DNA from: Wenzhouxiangella sp. XN201
GTDB taxonomy: Bacteria > Pseudomonadota > Gammaproteobacteria > Xanthomonadales > Wenzhouxiangellaceae
Assembly (NCBI RefSeq): GCF_011008905.1
Contig: NZ_JAAIVI010000022.1
Coordinates: 115,414 to 179,413 of the forward strand
Reading direction: 5' to 3'
DNA: 64,000 nt
Positions 1 to 8,347 of the stretch are shown here, one piece after another. The translations under genes were made by a program, and so were the position numbers. The stretch's first letter is position 1. Each line of letters opens with the position of its first letter. The notes below the pieces were generated by a model that saw only the letters and a list, made by a program, of their open reading frames with translations, was not told the DNA's origin and ran no database searches.

Positions 1-11
1 AACGCGTTCCC

Positions 12-50
12 CCGAACCGCCGATCCGGCTTCGCCGGGCGGTTAGATGGC
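12..50. repeat. Hairpin repeat, copy 1 (pair with 137-175)
   Basis: A 39-base unit starts CCGAACCGCC and ends GGCGGTTAGATGGC. Outer stem AACCGC/GCGGTT encloses an inner stem CCGGC/GCCGG around a TTC loop, with unpaired CGAT on one side. Copy 2 has the same outer stem and tail but a different, still paired, inner stem. The role is unknown; a chromosomal REP-like or recombination-site repeat is possible. Confidence 0.55.
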
Positions 51-136
51 TGACACGAGGTCAGCGACCTTCGGTTCCGTCCCTGGCCACCATCCCCGCC
101 AATTTCCAAGCATCCGCCTTCGGTCGAGGCCTTCCA

Positions 137-175
137 CCGAACCGCCTATCGCGCTGCGCGCGGCGGTTAGATAGC
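137..175. repeat. Hairpin repeat, copy 2
   Basis: This matches copy 1 at both ends (CCGAACCGCC and GGCGGTTAGAT) about 125 bases away. Its inner stem is CGCGC/GCGCG around TGC, so the differences from copy 1 are compensatory and pairing is kept. It lies just downstream of the 3' end of the leftward GGDEF gene. The 85 or so bases between the copies hold no gene that I can recognise. Confidence 0.55.
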
Positions 176-184
176 CGGGTGTGA

Positions 185-3100
185 TCAACCGCCCTCGCGG
201 CGCCGTAACTGCCCCTGTGCGATCAGCTGGTCCGGGTCTTCCTTGACCTGCTGCATGAATTCATCGCCACTCGACACGACGAGACCTTCTCCTGGCTCGA
301 GTTGGACCCAACGGTCCCGGCCGGCGCCCTTGGCCTGGTAGACGGCAACGTCGGCCAGCTGGACAACCTGCTCCCAGTCGACCGCATCGTTGGGCTTGCC
401 AAAGGGGTAGCAGGCAATGCCAATCGAACAGGTCAGCCCCAGATCCTGGCCTGCGTCGTCGATGGTGAATCGGTTGGCACGAACACCTTCAATCATGCGC
501 TGGGCAATCTGGTGCGCCTGCCCACACTCGGTCTGACAGGCCACGACGAGAAACTCCTCCCCGCCCCAGCGAATCATGTAGTCGCTATCACGCAACTGCC
601 GGCCCAAGGTGCGACTGAACTCGAGCAGGATGCGGTCACCGGCATCATGACCGTGGACATCGTTGATCTGCTTGAAGTTATCGAGATCGACCATCAGAAA
701 CGCAACATCGCCGTTGACAGGATCATCGTCGTGATGCGCCCGCCGGCTGCGCGCAATGTCGTCACCGATCCGGTCGAACAGGTAGCGCCGATTGGGAAGC
801 CCGGTAAGCTGGTCGCTGCGTGCCATGTGGCGCAGGCGGTCATTGGCCTCGCTCAATTCCGCGGTACGGCTCCCGACCAGGTGCTGCAAACGTCGACGTG
901 TGGCCTCGATCTGCCGCAAGCGCAGGTGAATAACGCCCCAGACCAGAAGGGCGAGCGTCGCGCCACACAACAAGATGAACCAGGTCCTGGCCCAGAACGG
1001 AGCGTCAACCGAAAACTCGAAGCGATCCGGGTGCTCGCTCCAGACTCCATCTGGATTACGGGCCATGACCTCGAACCGGTATTCGCCGTGCCCCAGATTG
1101 GCGTAGGTGACCTGCCGGTTATCGGTCGGTTCGGACCACCGCTCGCCGGCGCCGAGCAGACGATAGCGGAATCGCACCGCGTCTTCATCCTGAAAGCTCA
1201 ATCCAGCGTAGTTGATCGTCAGGCTGCCGGGTCGATGCGGCAGCCGTTGCCCACTCTCCACCGGCTGTCGGTCCAGTTCGACCGACTCGATCACCACCGG
1301 CGGCGCGACCGAATTGCTGTATTCACCGTCCGGGTCGTAGCGCATCAACCCGTCGGCCGAAGCAAACCACAGCATGCCGTCACCGGTCTGAAACGCGCCG
1401 GTTGCGCCGCCCTCGAGGTGCAACAGGCCGTCGCGCTCGGAGTAATTGACGAAGTTGTCGTCCTCCATTCGGGACAGCCCGCGGTTGGTATAGGCCCACA
1501 ATCGGCCACGATCATCCTCCAGCACTTGCCAGACCGAGTCGTCGACCAGGCCATCGCGGCTCGTGTACTGCTCGATGCGGCCATCGGGCCAGACGCGGAA
1601 GATACCGTCCCCATTGCTGCCTACCCACATCGAGCCGTTCGGGGAAGGAGCGATATCCCAGAGCATCTCATCGGTCAGGCCCTCGGCGGCCTGATAGGAA
1701 GCCACGGTCCCGTCCGGCTCGCGGATCAGCAAGCCGTGGCGGAGCGTCGCAAACCACAGGCGACCGGCCGAGTCCTCGCGGATACGAAGGGCAAAGGCCT
1801 GCGCCAGTTTTCCGTCAGAGGGAGTTTGAAGCTCGCCATTCTCGCGCCAGCGCACCCCGCGAGTGCTGCCGATCCAGAGTCGGTCGCCGCCGTCGATCAG
1901 CAGCGAGTGAATCTCCTCGGCCGGCAGGCCATCCCCGGCATCGATCAGCTCGGTAACACCTTTTTCATCGTGCAAGTGCGCCACACCCTGCCCGGTCGCA
2001 ATCCATGCGCTTTCCCGGCCTGTAAAGGCAATACTGAAGATCCGGTTGTCGGGCAGGCCATCGGAACGCAGGATGGGTCGCGATTCGTCGAAACGCCAGC
2101 GCCCGTCGCGTTTCGTGACGATCTGCAGACCCTCACGCGTGCCCAGCCAGAGCCGGCCCTGATCATCCTCGTTGATGGTTCGCACGAACGAGGCCAGCAG
2201 GCCGTTCTTGGTCGAGAACCCCTCGAAAGGTCCAGGCAGCACCTTGATCAGACCCTGGTCGCTACCAATCCACATCAGACCTTCGCGGTCCTGCTCCAGC
2301 GACAAGGTACGATTATTGGACAAACCTTCCCGGGTGGTCAGCAGCTCGGGCCCTTCGCTGCCTCCACGAATCAGTCCTTCAGGCGTTGCCGCCCAAAGGG
2401 TGCCGTCGGAATCGAAGGTGATGTCATCGATTCGGGTCCCGGACGGAATCGGTAACGCCCGCTCCTCGATCCCACCGGTGACCGGATCCAGGCGAAACAG
2501 GGTGCCGTTACTGCCGATCCACAGTTCGCCATCGTGGATTTCCAGGTCGTACACGGTCGAGCCATTAGCCGGAAGGGGCTGCCTTTCCAGCTCGGCCGCC
2601 GCCAGCAAGAACAGGCCCGCCTGGCCCCCAACCCAGAGACGCCCGTTATCATCCAGCGCAAGGGCGTGCACGACTGCCGACCCCGCCAGTCCGGCCCAGC
2701 CCTCGACCGGCTTGAACTGGTCATCTTCAAAAACAAACAAACCCTCGTCGGCAGCCACCCAAAGCATGCCGCCATCGATCTGAAGATCGTTGACCATCAG
2801 TTCATCTACATTATCCGGGTTGAAGCAATCGAACCGCCCTGCCTTGCGCCGACAGAGGCCGCGCGCAGTGCCGACCCAGACGGTTCCGCGGGTATCGGAT
2901 TCGACCACGTTGATGTAGCTGGTAGAGAGCCCGGCGTCGGTTCGGAAAACTTCGAAACGGTTGCCGTTATAACGTGCCAGGCCGCCGTAGGTCCCGACCC
3001 ACAGGTAGCCGAGTTCGTCCTGGTGCACACTGCTGATCTGGATCTGTGGAATGCCGTCACGCGTGTCGTAGAGGCGCAGGTTCAGCTGCCCGGCACCCGC

Positions 3101-3238
3101 GAGTGTCGGCATCAGGGCCAGGATTAACAGGAACGCAAGCGAACCGCCACTGAGCTTGCGGCAGTCTCGTTCCGACTTGCGCCCCCCTTTGGGCGACGAC
3201 CCGACCTCACGGTCAAGCCGTTCATAGCAACTCGGCAT
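185..3238 (-). CDS. Beta-propeller sensor diguanylate cyclase (Reg_prop, Y_Y_Y, GGDEF)
   Basis: The 1017-residue protein has a hydrophobic export segment near residues 33-50, then a long run of repeats of the type GxLWVGT/DxRGxLW, which is the two-component-regulator propeller, to about residue 650. A Y_Y_Y domain follows (about 680-745), then a membrane helix near 750-772, a short coiled-coil linker and a C-terminal GGDEF domain whose signature is RWGGEEF near residue 893, an active-type GGEEF. It should sense a periplasmic ligand and make cyclic di-GMP inside the cell. The ligand is unknown. The N-terminus before the hydrophobic segment is long and basic, so the true start may lie further in. 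An HD-GYP gene for cyclic di-GMP breakdown lies at 20052-21335, but not in the same operon. Confidence 0.9.
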   Translation of the reverse strand: MPSCYERLDREVGSSPKGGRKSERDCRKLSGGSLAFLLILALMPTLAGAGQLNLRLYDTRDGIPQIQISSVHQDELGYLWVGTYGGLARYNGNRFEVFRTDAGLSTSYINVVESDTRGTVWVGTARGLCRRKAGRFDCFNPDNVDELMVNDLQIDGGMLWVAADEGLFVFEDDQFKPVEGWAGLAGSAVVHALALDDNGRLWVGGQAGLFLLAAAELERQPLPANGSTVYDLEIHDGELWIGSNGTLFRLDPVTGGIEERALPIPSGTRIDDITFDSDGTLWAATPEGLIRGGSEGPELLTTREGLSNNRTLSLEQDREGLMWIGSDQGLIKVLPGPFEGFSTKNGLLASFVRTINEDDQGRLWLGTREGLQIVTKRDGRWRFDESRPILRSDGLPDNRIFSIAFTGRESAWIATGQGVAHLHDEKGVTELIDAGDGLPAEEIHSLLIDGGDRLWIGSTRGVRWRENGELQTPSDGKLAQAFALRIREDSAGRLWFATLRHGLLIREPDGTVASYQAAEGLTDEMLWDIAPSPNGSMWVGSNGDGIFRVWPDGRIEQYTSRDGLVDDSVWQVLEDDRGRLWAYTNRGLSRMEDDNFVNYSERDGLLHLEGGATGAFQTGDGMLWFASADGLMRYDPDGEYSNSVAPPVVIESVELDRQPVESGQRLPHRPGSLTINYAGLSFQDEDAVRFRYRLLGAGERWSEPTDNRQVTYANLGHGEYRFEVMARNPDGVWSEHPDRFEFSVDAPFWARTWFILLCGATLALLVWGVIHLRLRQIEATRRRLQHLVGSRTAELSEANDRLRHMARSDQLTGLPNRRYLFDRIGDDIARSRRAHHDDDPVNGDVAFLMVDLDNFKQINDVHGHDAGDRILLEFSRTLGRQLRDSDYMIRWGGEEFLVVACQTECGQAHQIAQRMIEGVRANRFTIDDAGQDLGLTCSIGIACYPFGKPNDAVDWEQVVQLADVAVYQAKGAGRDRWVQLEPGEGLVVSSGDEFMQQVKEDPDQLIAQGQLRRREGG

Positions 3239-3355
3239 TAGCTGGTTTTCATTCCCCTTTCAGTAATACCGGTATCATCCGGGATAAGCCGCACGCAAAC
3301 AAGTCGCCTGGCGGCAGCAATGAGAGTCTGGTCACGAAGCGGGAGTGCAAGCCTG

Positions 3356-4210
3356 ATGCAATCGACCACGTCTGCCGAGTGCGGTATGCCGGCAACGATC
3401 GGGCGGGCGGTGACGAACGCAGCGGCCCGTCTGGGTGAACGCCTCGAGGCCGAACTACTGCTGGCCCACGCGCTCGAACGCGACCGCGCCTGGCTGTACG
3501 CCCATGCCGGTGACCCGATCGAGGCCGAGCGGTGGCGCGCCTGCCTCGAGTTGGTCCGGCAACGTCAATGCGGTCGCCCGGTCGCCTACCTGCTTGGTCA
3601 GCGCGAGTTCTACGGCCGCGAGTTCGAGGTCGGCGACGGCGTCCTGATCCCGCGCCCGGAAACCGAGCTGCTGATCGATATCGCGCTGCAGTTGCCCCTG
3701 CCCGAGCAGGCACGCGTCGTCGATGTCGGCACCGGCTCGGGCTGCATCGCCCTGACGCTCGCCCTGGAACGTCCGGGCTGGCAGGTGATGGCCACCGATA
3801 TTTCGGCCGAGGCCCTGGCGATTGCACACCGGAACCGCAAATGGCTGGGTGCCGACGCAGTCGAACTGCTGCGGGGCAATCTGCTCGAGCCGCTGGTCAA
3901 TATTCACCCGGACCTGGTGATCTCCAACCCCCCTTACGTGGCCGAGGGCGATCCGCACCTTGCGCGAGGCGATGTCCGTTTCGAGCCGCAAACGGCGCTG
4001 GTCGCCGGGTCCGATGGGCTCGATGTCATCCGCGAACTCGTGCAACAGTCGGCGCGGGCACTGGCCGCTGGTGGATGTCTGCTGATCGAACATGGTCATG
4101 ATCAGGCCGGCGAGGTCCGGCATTTGCTGCAGGCGGCGGATTTCCATGCGATCGCCTCGCACCGTGACCTGGCCGGAATCGAACGCGTTACGCTGGGCCG
4201 AAGGACTTGA
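3356..4210 (+). CDS. prmC: Peptide chain release factor N5-glutamine methyltransferase PrmC
   Basis: PrmC methylates the glutamine of the GGQ motif of release factors RF1 and RF2, using SAM. The sequence shows the SAM-binding motif DVGTGSGCIAL and the catalytic NPPY motif (SNPPYVAEGD), with the N-terminal helical domain starting near RLEAELLLAHAL. The length, about 284 residues from this start, is close to the usual 275-280. I chose ATG 3356 because GGGAG lies about 10 bases upstream; ATG 3386 (274 residues) and ATG 3320 are alternatives. The usual partner prfA is not next to it. It stands alone between the GGDEF gene, which is divergent, and the membrane oxidoreductase. Confidence 0.93.
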   Translation: MQSTTSAECGMPATIGRAVTNAAARLGERLEAELLLAHALERDRAWLYAHAGDPIEAERWRACLELVRQRQCGRPVAYLLGQREFYGREFEVGDGVLIPRPETELLIDIALQLPLPEQARVVDVGTGSGCIALTLALERPGWQVMATDISAEALAIAHRNRKWLGADAVELLRGNLLEPLVNIHPDLVISNPPYVAEGDPHLARGDVRFEPQTALVAGSDGLDVIRELVQQSARALAAGGCLLIEHGHDQAGEVRHLLQAADFHAIASHRDLAGIERVTLGRRT

Positions 4211-4307
4211 GTTGCTCACAGGCACGCCATAGGGAAAACGCGTATATCGCCTCGACCAGCGGCCGGTTAAGCTGCCGACTTGAACCTTCATATCGAGGTG
4301 AAAACCG

Positions 4308-6455
4308 ATGAGTTCACGCCTGCTTCTGCGCCTGGCCGTGGCATGCCTCTTCCTGGCGGCCATCGTCGCCTTCGTGGCGCTGGACCTGCAGCAGTACCTG
4401 AACCTCGAGACCTTGCGCGAGCGGCGCGACGCCCTGCTGACCTGGACGCAGGACAACCTGCTGCTGGCCCTGGCCGTCTACATGGCCATCTATATCGTCA
4501 TGGCCGCCCTGTCGGTACCCGGCGCGGCCGTCCTGACCCTGGCCGGCGGCGCCTTGTTCGGAGTCGTCACCGGCACGATTGCGGTGTCATTCGCCAGCAC
4601 TATCGGTGCAACCCTGGTTTTTCTTGCCGCGCGTTTTCTCTTCCGGGAAGCCATCCAGAGACGCTTCCGCAAGCGCCTGGAGAAGATCAATGCCGGCGTC
4701 GAAAAGGACGGCGCCTTCTACCTGCTGGCCCTCAGGCTGGTGCCCGTATTCCCATTCTGGGTCATCAACCTGGTCATGGCGCTCACGCCGATCCGCACCT
4801 GGACCTACTACTGGGTCAGCCAGCTCGGCATGCTTCCGGCCACGGTCGTCTACGTGAATGCAGGCACCCAGCTCGCCCAGGTCGACTCGGTCGGCGACGT
4901 GCTCTCACCCGGACTGATCGGTGCCTTCGTGCTGCTGGGATTGCTGCCACTGATCCTGCGCTGGCTGCTGCGATTGCTCAAGACGCGCAAGGTCTACGCC
5001 GGCTTTAGCAAACCCGGGCATTTCGACTATAACCTGATCGTCATCGGCGCAGGTTCGGCCGGCCTCGTCTCGGCCTACATTGGCGCCACGGTCAAGGCGA
5101 AAGTCGCGCTGATCGAGAAACACCGCATGGGCGGCGACTGCCTGAATACCGGTTGCGTGCCGTCCAAGGCCCTGATCCGCATGGCGCGCGCGATGGCCGA
5201 GGCGCGCGACAGTAAGCGCTACGGAATACGTCGCATGGAAGCCGAACTCGACTTCGGTGAAGTGATGGCGCGGGTGCGCGAAGCGATCCGGAAGATCGCA
5301 CCGCACGACTCCCCGGAGCGCTACGAGGCGATGGGCGTGGATGTCATCAAGGCCGAGGCGAAGCTGGTCTCGCCCTGGGAAGTCGAGGTCGAAGGGCGGC
5401 GCATCAGCGCGCGCGCGATTGTGCTGGCCACCGGCGCCGAACCCCTGGTGCCGCCAATCGAGGGGCTCGACAAGGTCGATTATCTGACCAGCGATACGCT
5501 GTGGGATCTCGAACAACTGCCCGAGCGCCTGGTGGTGCTCGGCGGCGGGCCGATCGGCGCCGAGTTGACCCAGGCCTTTGCCCGTCTGGGTTCGAAGGTG
5601 ACCGTGGTCGAGATGGCAGAGCACCTCCTGCCGCGCGAAGACGCCGAAGCCGGCCAGTTGCTGGCCGAACACCTTGAGCGCGACGGCGTGCTGGTCGCGA
5701 CTTCCCACAAGGCCCTGCGGGTCGAATCCAACGCCGAAGGCCGGCGACTGGTGTGCGAACACGACGGCGAGGAGACTGCATTCGAGTTCTCCCACCTGCT
5801 GGTCGCCCTCGGACGCAGGACCCGGACCGCGGGCTACGGCCTGGAGGAACTGGGCGTGCGGATCGACGACGCGGGCCGGCTCGACGTCGACGGCTTCCAG
5901 CGCAGCAACTTCCCCAATATCTACGTCTGTGGCGATGCCGCCGGACCCTATCAGTTCACGCATGTAGCCTCCCACCAGGCCTGGTCGGCGGCAGTCAATG
6001 CCCTGATCAGTCCGCTATGGTCGTTCCGCACGGACTACCGCGTCATTCCCTGGGTGACCTTCACCGATCCGGAAGTCGCCCGGGTCGGCCTGAGCGAGGA
6101 CGAAGCACGCGAGCGGGAGATCGATGTCGAAGTGACCACCTACAGCCTGGACGATCTCGATCGCGCGATTGCCGACAGTGCCGACTACGGCCACGTCAAG
6201 GTGCTGACCGAGCCCGGCAAGGATCGCATCCTCGGTGCGACCATCGTCGGCGCCCATGCCGGCGAGATGCTGCCCGAATTCGTGCTCGCCATGAAGCATG
6301 GCCTGGGCCTGAACAAGCTGCTCGGCACGATTCATGTCTACCCCACCTTCAGCGAGGCCAACAAGTTTGCCGCCGGGGAGTGGAAGAGGGCCCACCAGCC
6401 CGAAACCGCCCTGCGCTGGGCCGAGCGCTTCTTCACCTGGCGGCGAGGGCACTGA
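4308..6455 (+). CDS. Fusion of TVP38/TMEM64 membrane domain and FAD-dependent disulfide oxidoreductase
   Basis: Residues 1 to about 225 are a TVP38/TMEM64 (DedA-like, VTT) membrane domain, with several hydrophobic helices and the family pattern GAAVLTLAGGALFG and PVFPFWVINL. From about residue 239 a complete class I flavoprotein disulfide reductase follows: FAD site VIGAGSAGLVSA, redox pair GGDCLNTGCVPSK, NAD(P) site VVLGGGPIGAEL, second FAD motif YVCGDAAG and C-terminal dimerisation domain with HVYPTFSE. The reductase half resembles mercuric reductase and dihydrolipoamide dehydrogenase, but I see no N-terminal HMA domain and no C-terminal CC pair for mercury. The substrate is unknown. Such fusions occur in several proteobacteria. 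An out-of-frame reading runs on toward rnk but is not real. Confidence 0.92.
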   Translation: MSSRLLLRLAVACLFLAAIVAFVALDLQQYLNLETLRERRDALLTWTQDNLLLALAVYMAIYIVMAALSVPGAAVLTLAGGALFGVVTGTIAVSFASTIGATLVFLAARFLFREAIQRRFRKRLEKINAGVEKDGAFYLLALRLVPVFPFWVINLVMALTPIRTWTYYWVSQLGMLPATVVYVNAGTQLAQVDSVGDVLSPGLIGAFVLLGLLPLILRWLLRLLKTRKVYAGFSKPGHFDYNLIVIGAGSAGLVSAYIGATVKAKVALIEKHRMGGDCLNTGCVPSKALIRMARAMAEARDSKRYGIRRMEAELDFGEVMARVREAIRKIAPHDSPERYEAMGVDVIKAEAKLVSPWEVEVEGRRISARAIVLATGAEPLVPPIEGLDKVDYLTSDTLWDLEQLPERLVVLGGGPIGAELTQAFARLGSKVTVVEMAEHLLPREDAEAGQLLAEHLERDGVLVATSHKALRVESNAEGRRLVCEHDGEETAFEFSHLLVALGRRTRTAGYGLEELGVRIDDAGRLDVDGFQRSNFPNIYVCGDAAGPYQFTHVASHQAWSAAVNALISPLWSFRTDYRVIPWVTFTDPEVARVGLSEDEAREREIDVEVTTYSLDDLDRAIADSADYGHVKVLTEPGKDRILGATIVGAHAGEMLPEFVLAMKHGLGLNKLLGTIHVYPTFSEANKFAAGEWKRAHQPETALRWAERFFTWRRGH

Positions 6456-6496
6456 TCCCCTTTTCATCGCGAAAGGGTTACACTTGGACAAGTGAT

Positions 6497-6530
6497 GGGC
6501 CGGTGGCCGTCGATTTGGCGGTGCCGGCCC
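6497..6530 (+). terminator. Probable terminator hairpin after the TVP38-oxidoreductase gene
   Basis: GGGCCGG pairs with CCGGCCC across a loop that can itself fold (GCCG/CGGT), and the hairpin is followed by TTTGTG. It lies between the oxidoreductase stop and rnk. A short palindrome, CACTTG-GA-CAAGTG, sits just before it at 6481-6494. The U-run is short, so strength is uncertain. Confidence 0.5.
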
Positions 6531-6562
6531 TTTGTGCATGCGAACAAGCTTCAGGAACTGTC

Positions 6563-6970
6563 ATGACAGCCAGACCCCACATCGTCCTATCCTCGATCGA
6601 TTTGCACCGGTTGGAGAACTTGCTCGACGACCTGCCCCCGGGTGCCTTTCCCGGGCGCGACGAGCTGGAGACCGAACTGGCCCGCGGCGAGCTGACCGAA
6701 CCGGCCGATATGCCCGCCGACGTCGTCAGCATGAACTCGACCGTGCGATTTTTGGCGGACGGACACCGCTATACCAAGACCCTCGTCTATCCCGCCAACC
6801 TGAAGGACTCGGGCGAGCAAATCTCGGTGATGGCGCCAGTCGGCAGCGCATTGCTGGGCATGCGAGAGGGCGACAGCATCGACTGGCCGCGTCCCGGTGG
6901 CGGCACGATGCAGGTCGAAGTCGAAGAAATCGTCTTCCAGCCCGAGCGTGAGGGCGAGCTGCATCGCTGA
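6563..6970 (+). CDS. rnk: Nucleoside diphosphate kinase regulator Rnk (GreA/GreB C-terminal domain family)
   Basis: The 135-residue protein has the Rnk layout. An N-terminal coiled region (LSSIDLHRLENLLDDL) is followed by a GreA/GreB-type C-terminal FKBP-like domain containing TVRFLADG, the stretch AGxxxDSGEQISVMAPVGSALLG and IDWPRPGG. Rnk binds RNA polymerase near the secondary channel and was first described as affecting nucleoside diphosphate kinase levels. The next gene starts only 5 bases after the stop, so co-transcription with the glycosyltransferase-like genes is likely, which is not a standard Rnk context. Confidence 0.9.
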   Translation: MTARPHIVLSSIDLHRLENLLDDLPPGAFPGRDELETELARGELTEPADMPADVVSMNSTVRFLADGHRYTKTLVYPANLKDSGEQISVMAPVGSALLGMREGDSIDWPRPGGGTMQVEVEEIVFQPEREGELHR

Positions 6971-6974
6971 AGCG

Positions 6975-7652
6975 GTGACCAAGCCCATACTGAGCATTAT
7001 CGTGCCCATCGCGCCGGGTGAGCAGCCGGATCCCGGACTCCTGCCTGTCCTCGGCACTTCCTCGCCAGCTTCAGAGCTGATCGTCTCACTGGCCGGAAAC
7101 GACTCGGCAGATGCATTGCCCCCAGCCGCGCAACTCGTTCGCAGTTCGGCCGGGCGCGGCCGACAACTTAATTGCGGAGCCGCGCAGGCCAAAGGCCAGT
7201 GGCTGTGGTTCGTGCATGCCGACTGCCGTCTCGAGCCGGGCGCCGTCGAGCGCGTCCTGGATTTTGCAGAAAAGCACCATCAGGCCATCGGCTATGCCCG
7301 GCTTCGCTTTCTCGACGACGGTCCGGGCCTGGCGCGACTCAACGCCCTCGGTGCCAACCTGCGCTCGCGCCTGCTTGGCCTGCCCTACGGCGACCAGGGG
7401 CTGTGCATTCCCGCCGAACGATTTGGTCAACTGGATGGCTTCCGTGAAGACCTCGAGCGCGGGGAAGACCTCGACTTCATAGTGCGCGCCCGGCGCGCCG
7501 GCCTGAAGACACAGCCCATGGAGATGACCATACGGACAAGCGCCCGCCGCTATCGCAAGAACGGCTGGCTGACCACGACGATCAGGCACCAGGTCGCAGC
7601 CTGGCACCTGATCCGCAATGCCCGCCGGAACGAGGGGTCGAATCGGACATGA
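6975..7652 (+). CDS. TIGR04283-type glycosyltransferase (arsenosugar / rSAM-associated)
   Basis: A GT-A type transferase of 225 residues. It begins KPILSIIVPIAPGEQPD, carries SSAGRGRQLNCGA and the metal-binding region FVHADCRLEPGAVE, and ends in a basic helical tail (RYRKNGWLTT). This is the pattern of the family once named transferase 2, rSAM/selenodomain-associated and now tied to arsenosugar synthesis. I chose GTG 6975 because it gives the normal family N-terminus; an upstream in-frame ATG would overlap rnk heavily and encode unrelated sequence. The 3' end overlaps the next gene by ATGA, which indicates translational coupling. The acceptor in this organism is not shown by the sequence. Confidence 0.88.
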   Translation: MTKPILSIIVPIAPGEQPDPGLLPVLGTSSPASELIVSLAGNDSADALPPAAQLVRSSAGRGRQLNCGAAQAKGQWLWFVHADCRLEPGAVERVLDFAEKHHQAIGYARLRFLDDGPGLARLNALGANLRSRLLGLPYGDQGLCIPAERFGQLDGFREDLERGEDLDFIVRARRAGLKTQPMEMTIRTSARRYRKNGWLTTTIRHQVAAWHLIRNARRNEGSNRT

Positions 7653-8341
7653 GCGCCATTGCCATTTTCGTCAAGACGCCCGGACGATCTCCGGTCAAGA
7701 CCCGGCTGGCCAGAACAATCGGCCCCGGGCGTGCCGAATCGCTCTACCGCCGCTGCGCGGCAGCGGTGGCCGAGGTTGCCGGAATCGCCGCCGAGCACGT
7801 CTACTGGGCACTGGCCGAACAGCCCGGGGATGTCGCTTCAGAATGGCCGGGATTGGCCCATCTCGAGCAGGGCCAGGGCAGCCTTGGCGAACGCATGCAC
7901 CGCGTGTTTTCCGAGCTGGTAACCAGGCACGGCAGCGGTTTTCTGCTCGGTGCCGACACCCCACAGCTCGATCCGGCTGAACTGGTCCGGGCGGCCGCTT
8001 GGCTGGACACTGATCGACCGCGCCACGTGATCGGACCAGCCCGGGATGGCGGTTTCTGGTCCATAGGCGGCAATCACGTAACGGCCATGCAGCAATGGAC
8101 ACGCGTTCCTTACAGCCGTGTTGATACGCTGTTCGAGTTCAGGCGATCATTGGGTAACGAATCCGAGTGGCTGGAGCTGACGAACCTGACCGACCTGGAT
8201 ACGCAAGAAGACATGGAACGAGTCGCCACAGAGTTACGGAGCCTGAATCAGCCCCTGCCCTCGCAAATAGCGCTGGCTCAAGCGCTCGAAGCCCGGGTGG
8301 GCGATGGTCCGTTGCCTGATCCCCTGAACCCTGAACCCTGA
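7649..8341 (+). CDS. TIGR04282-type glycosyltransferase-like protein (DUF2064)
   Basis: This 230-residue protein starts SAIAIFVKTPGRSPVKTRLA, with the nucleotidyl/glycosyl-transferase-like G-R-x-P-V-K-T-R-L signature, and has GADTPQLDPAELVRAA and GPARDGGFWSIGG. Those motifs fit the family once called transferase 1, rSAM/selenodomain-associated. It overlaps the preceding partner by four bases. The C-terminus is odd: the last residues (LNPEP) and the stop codon are made by three tandem CCCTGAA heptamers, so the 3' end looks as if it was extended or truncated by repeat activity. The di-iron hydroxylase gene starts 6 bases further on. Confidence 0.87.
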   Translation: MSAIAIFVKTPGRSPVKTRLARTIGPGRAESLYRRCAAAVAEVAGIAAEHVYWALAEQPGDVASEWPGLAHLEQGQGSLGERMHRVFSELVTRHGSGFLLGADTPQLDPAELVRAAAWLDTDRPRHVIGPARDGGFWSIGGNHVTAMQQWTRVPYSRVDTLFEFRRSLGNESEWLELTNLTDLDTQEDMERVATELRSLNQPLPSQIALAQALEARVGDGPLPDPLNPEP

Positions 8342-8342
8342 A
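8322..8342 (+). repeat. CCCTGAA heptamer array at a stop codon
   Basis: Three exact tandem copies of CCCTGAA, preceded by a degenerate copy (CCTGATC). They encode the last residues and TGA stop of the upstream gene and end just before the GTG start of the next. No inverted partner is visible nearby. Confidence 0.8.
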
Positions 8343-8347
8343 CTCTG

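Noticed and set aside
12-175. Integron attC sites
   Set aside because: One end fits the R-box consensus but the other has C where a purine is required; the sites are short, and no integrase or cassette gene is visible. Kept only as hairpin repeats.
302-2455. Long open frame opposite the GGDEF gene
   Set aside because: It is antisense to a gene with clear domains and shows no recognisable motif; GC-rich DNA keeps such frames open.
4308-6455. Mercuric reductase
   Set aside because: No HMA domain, no C-terminal vicinal cysteines and no mer genes nearby.
5753-6561. Upstream extension of rnk
   Set aside because: The extended frame overlaps the oxidoreductase gene and encodes arginine-rich nonsense; the normal Rnk start is ATG 6563.
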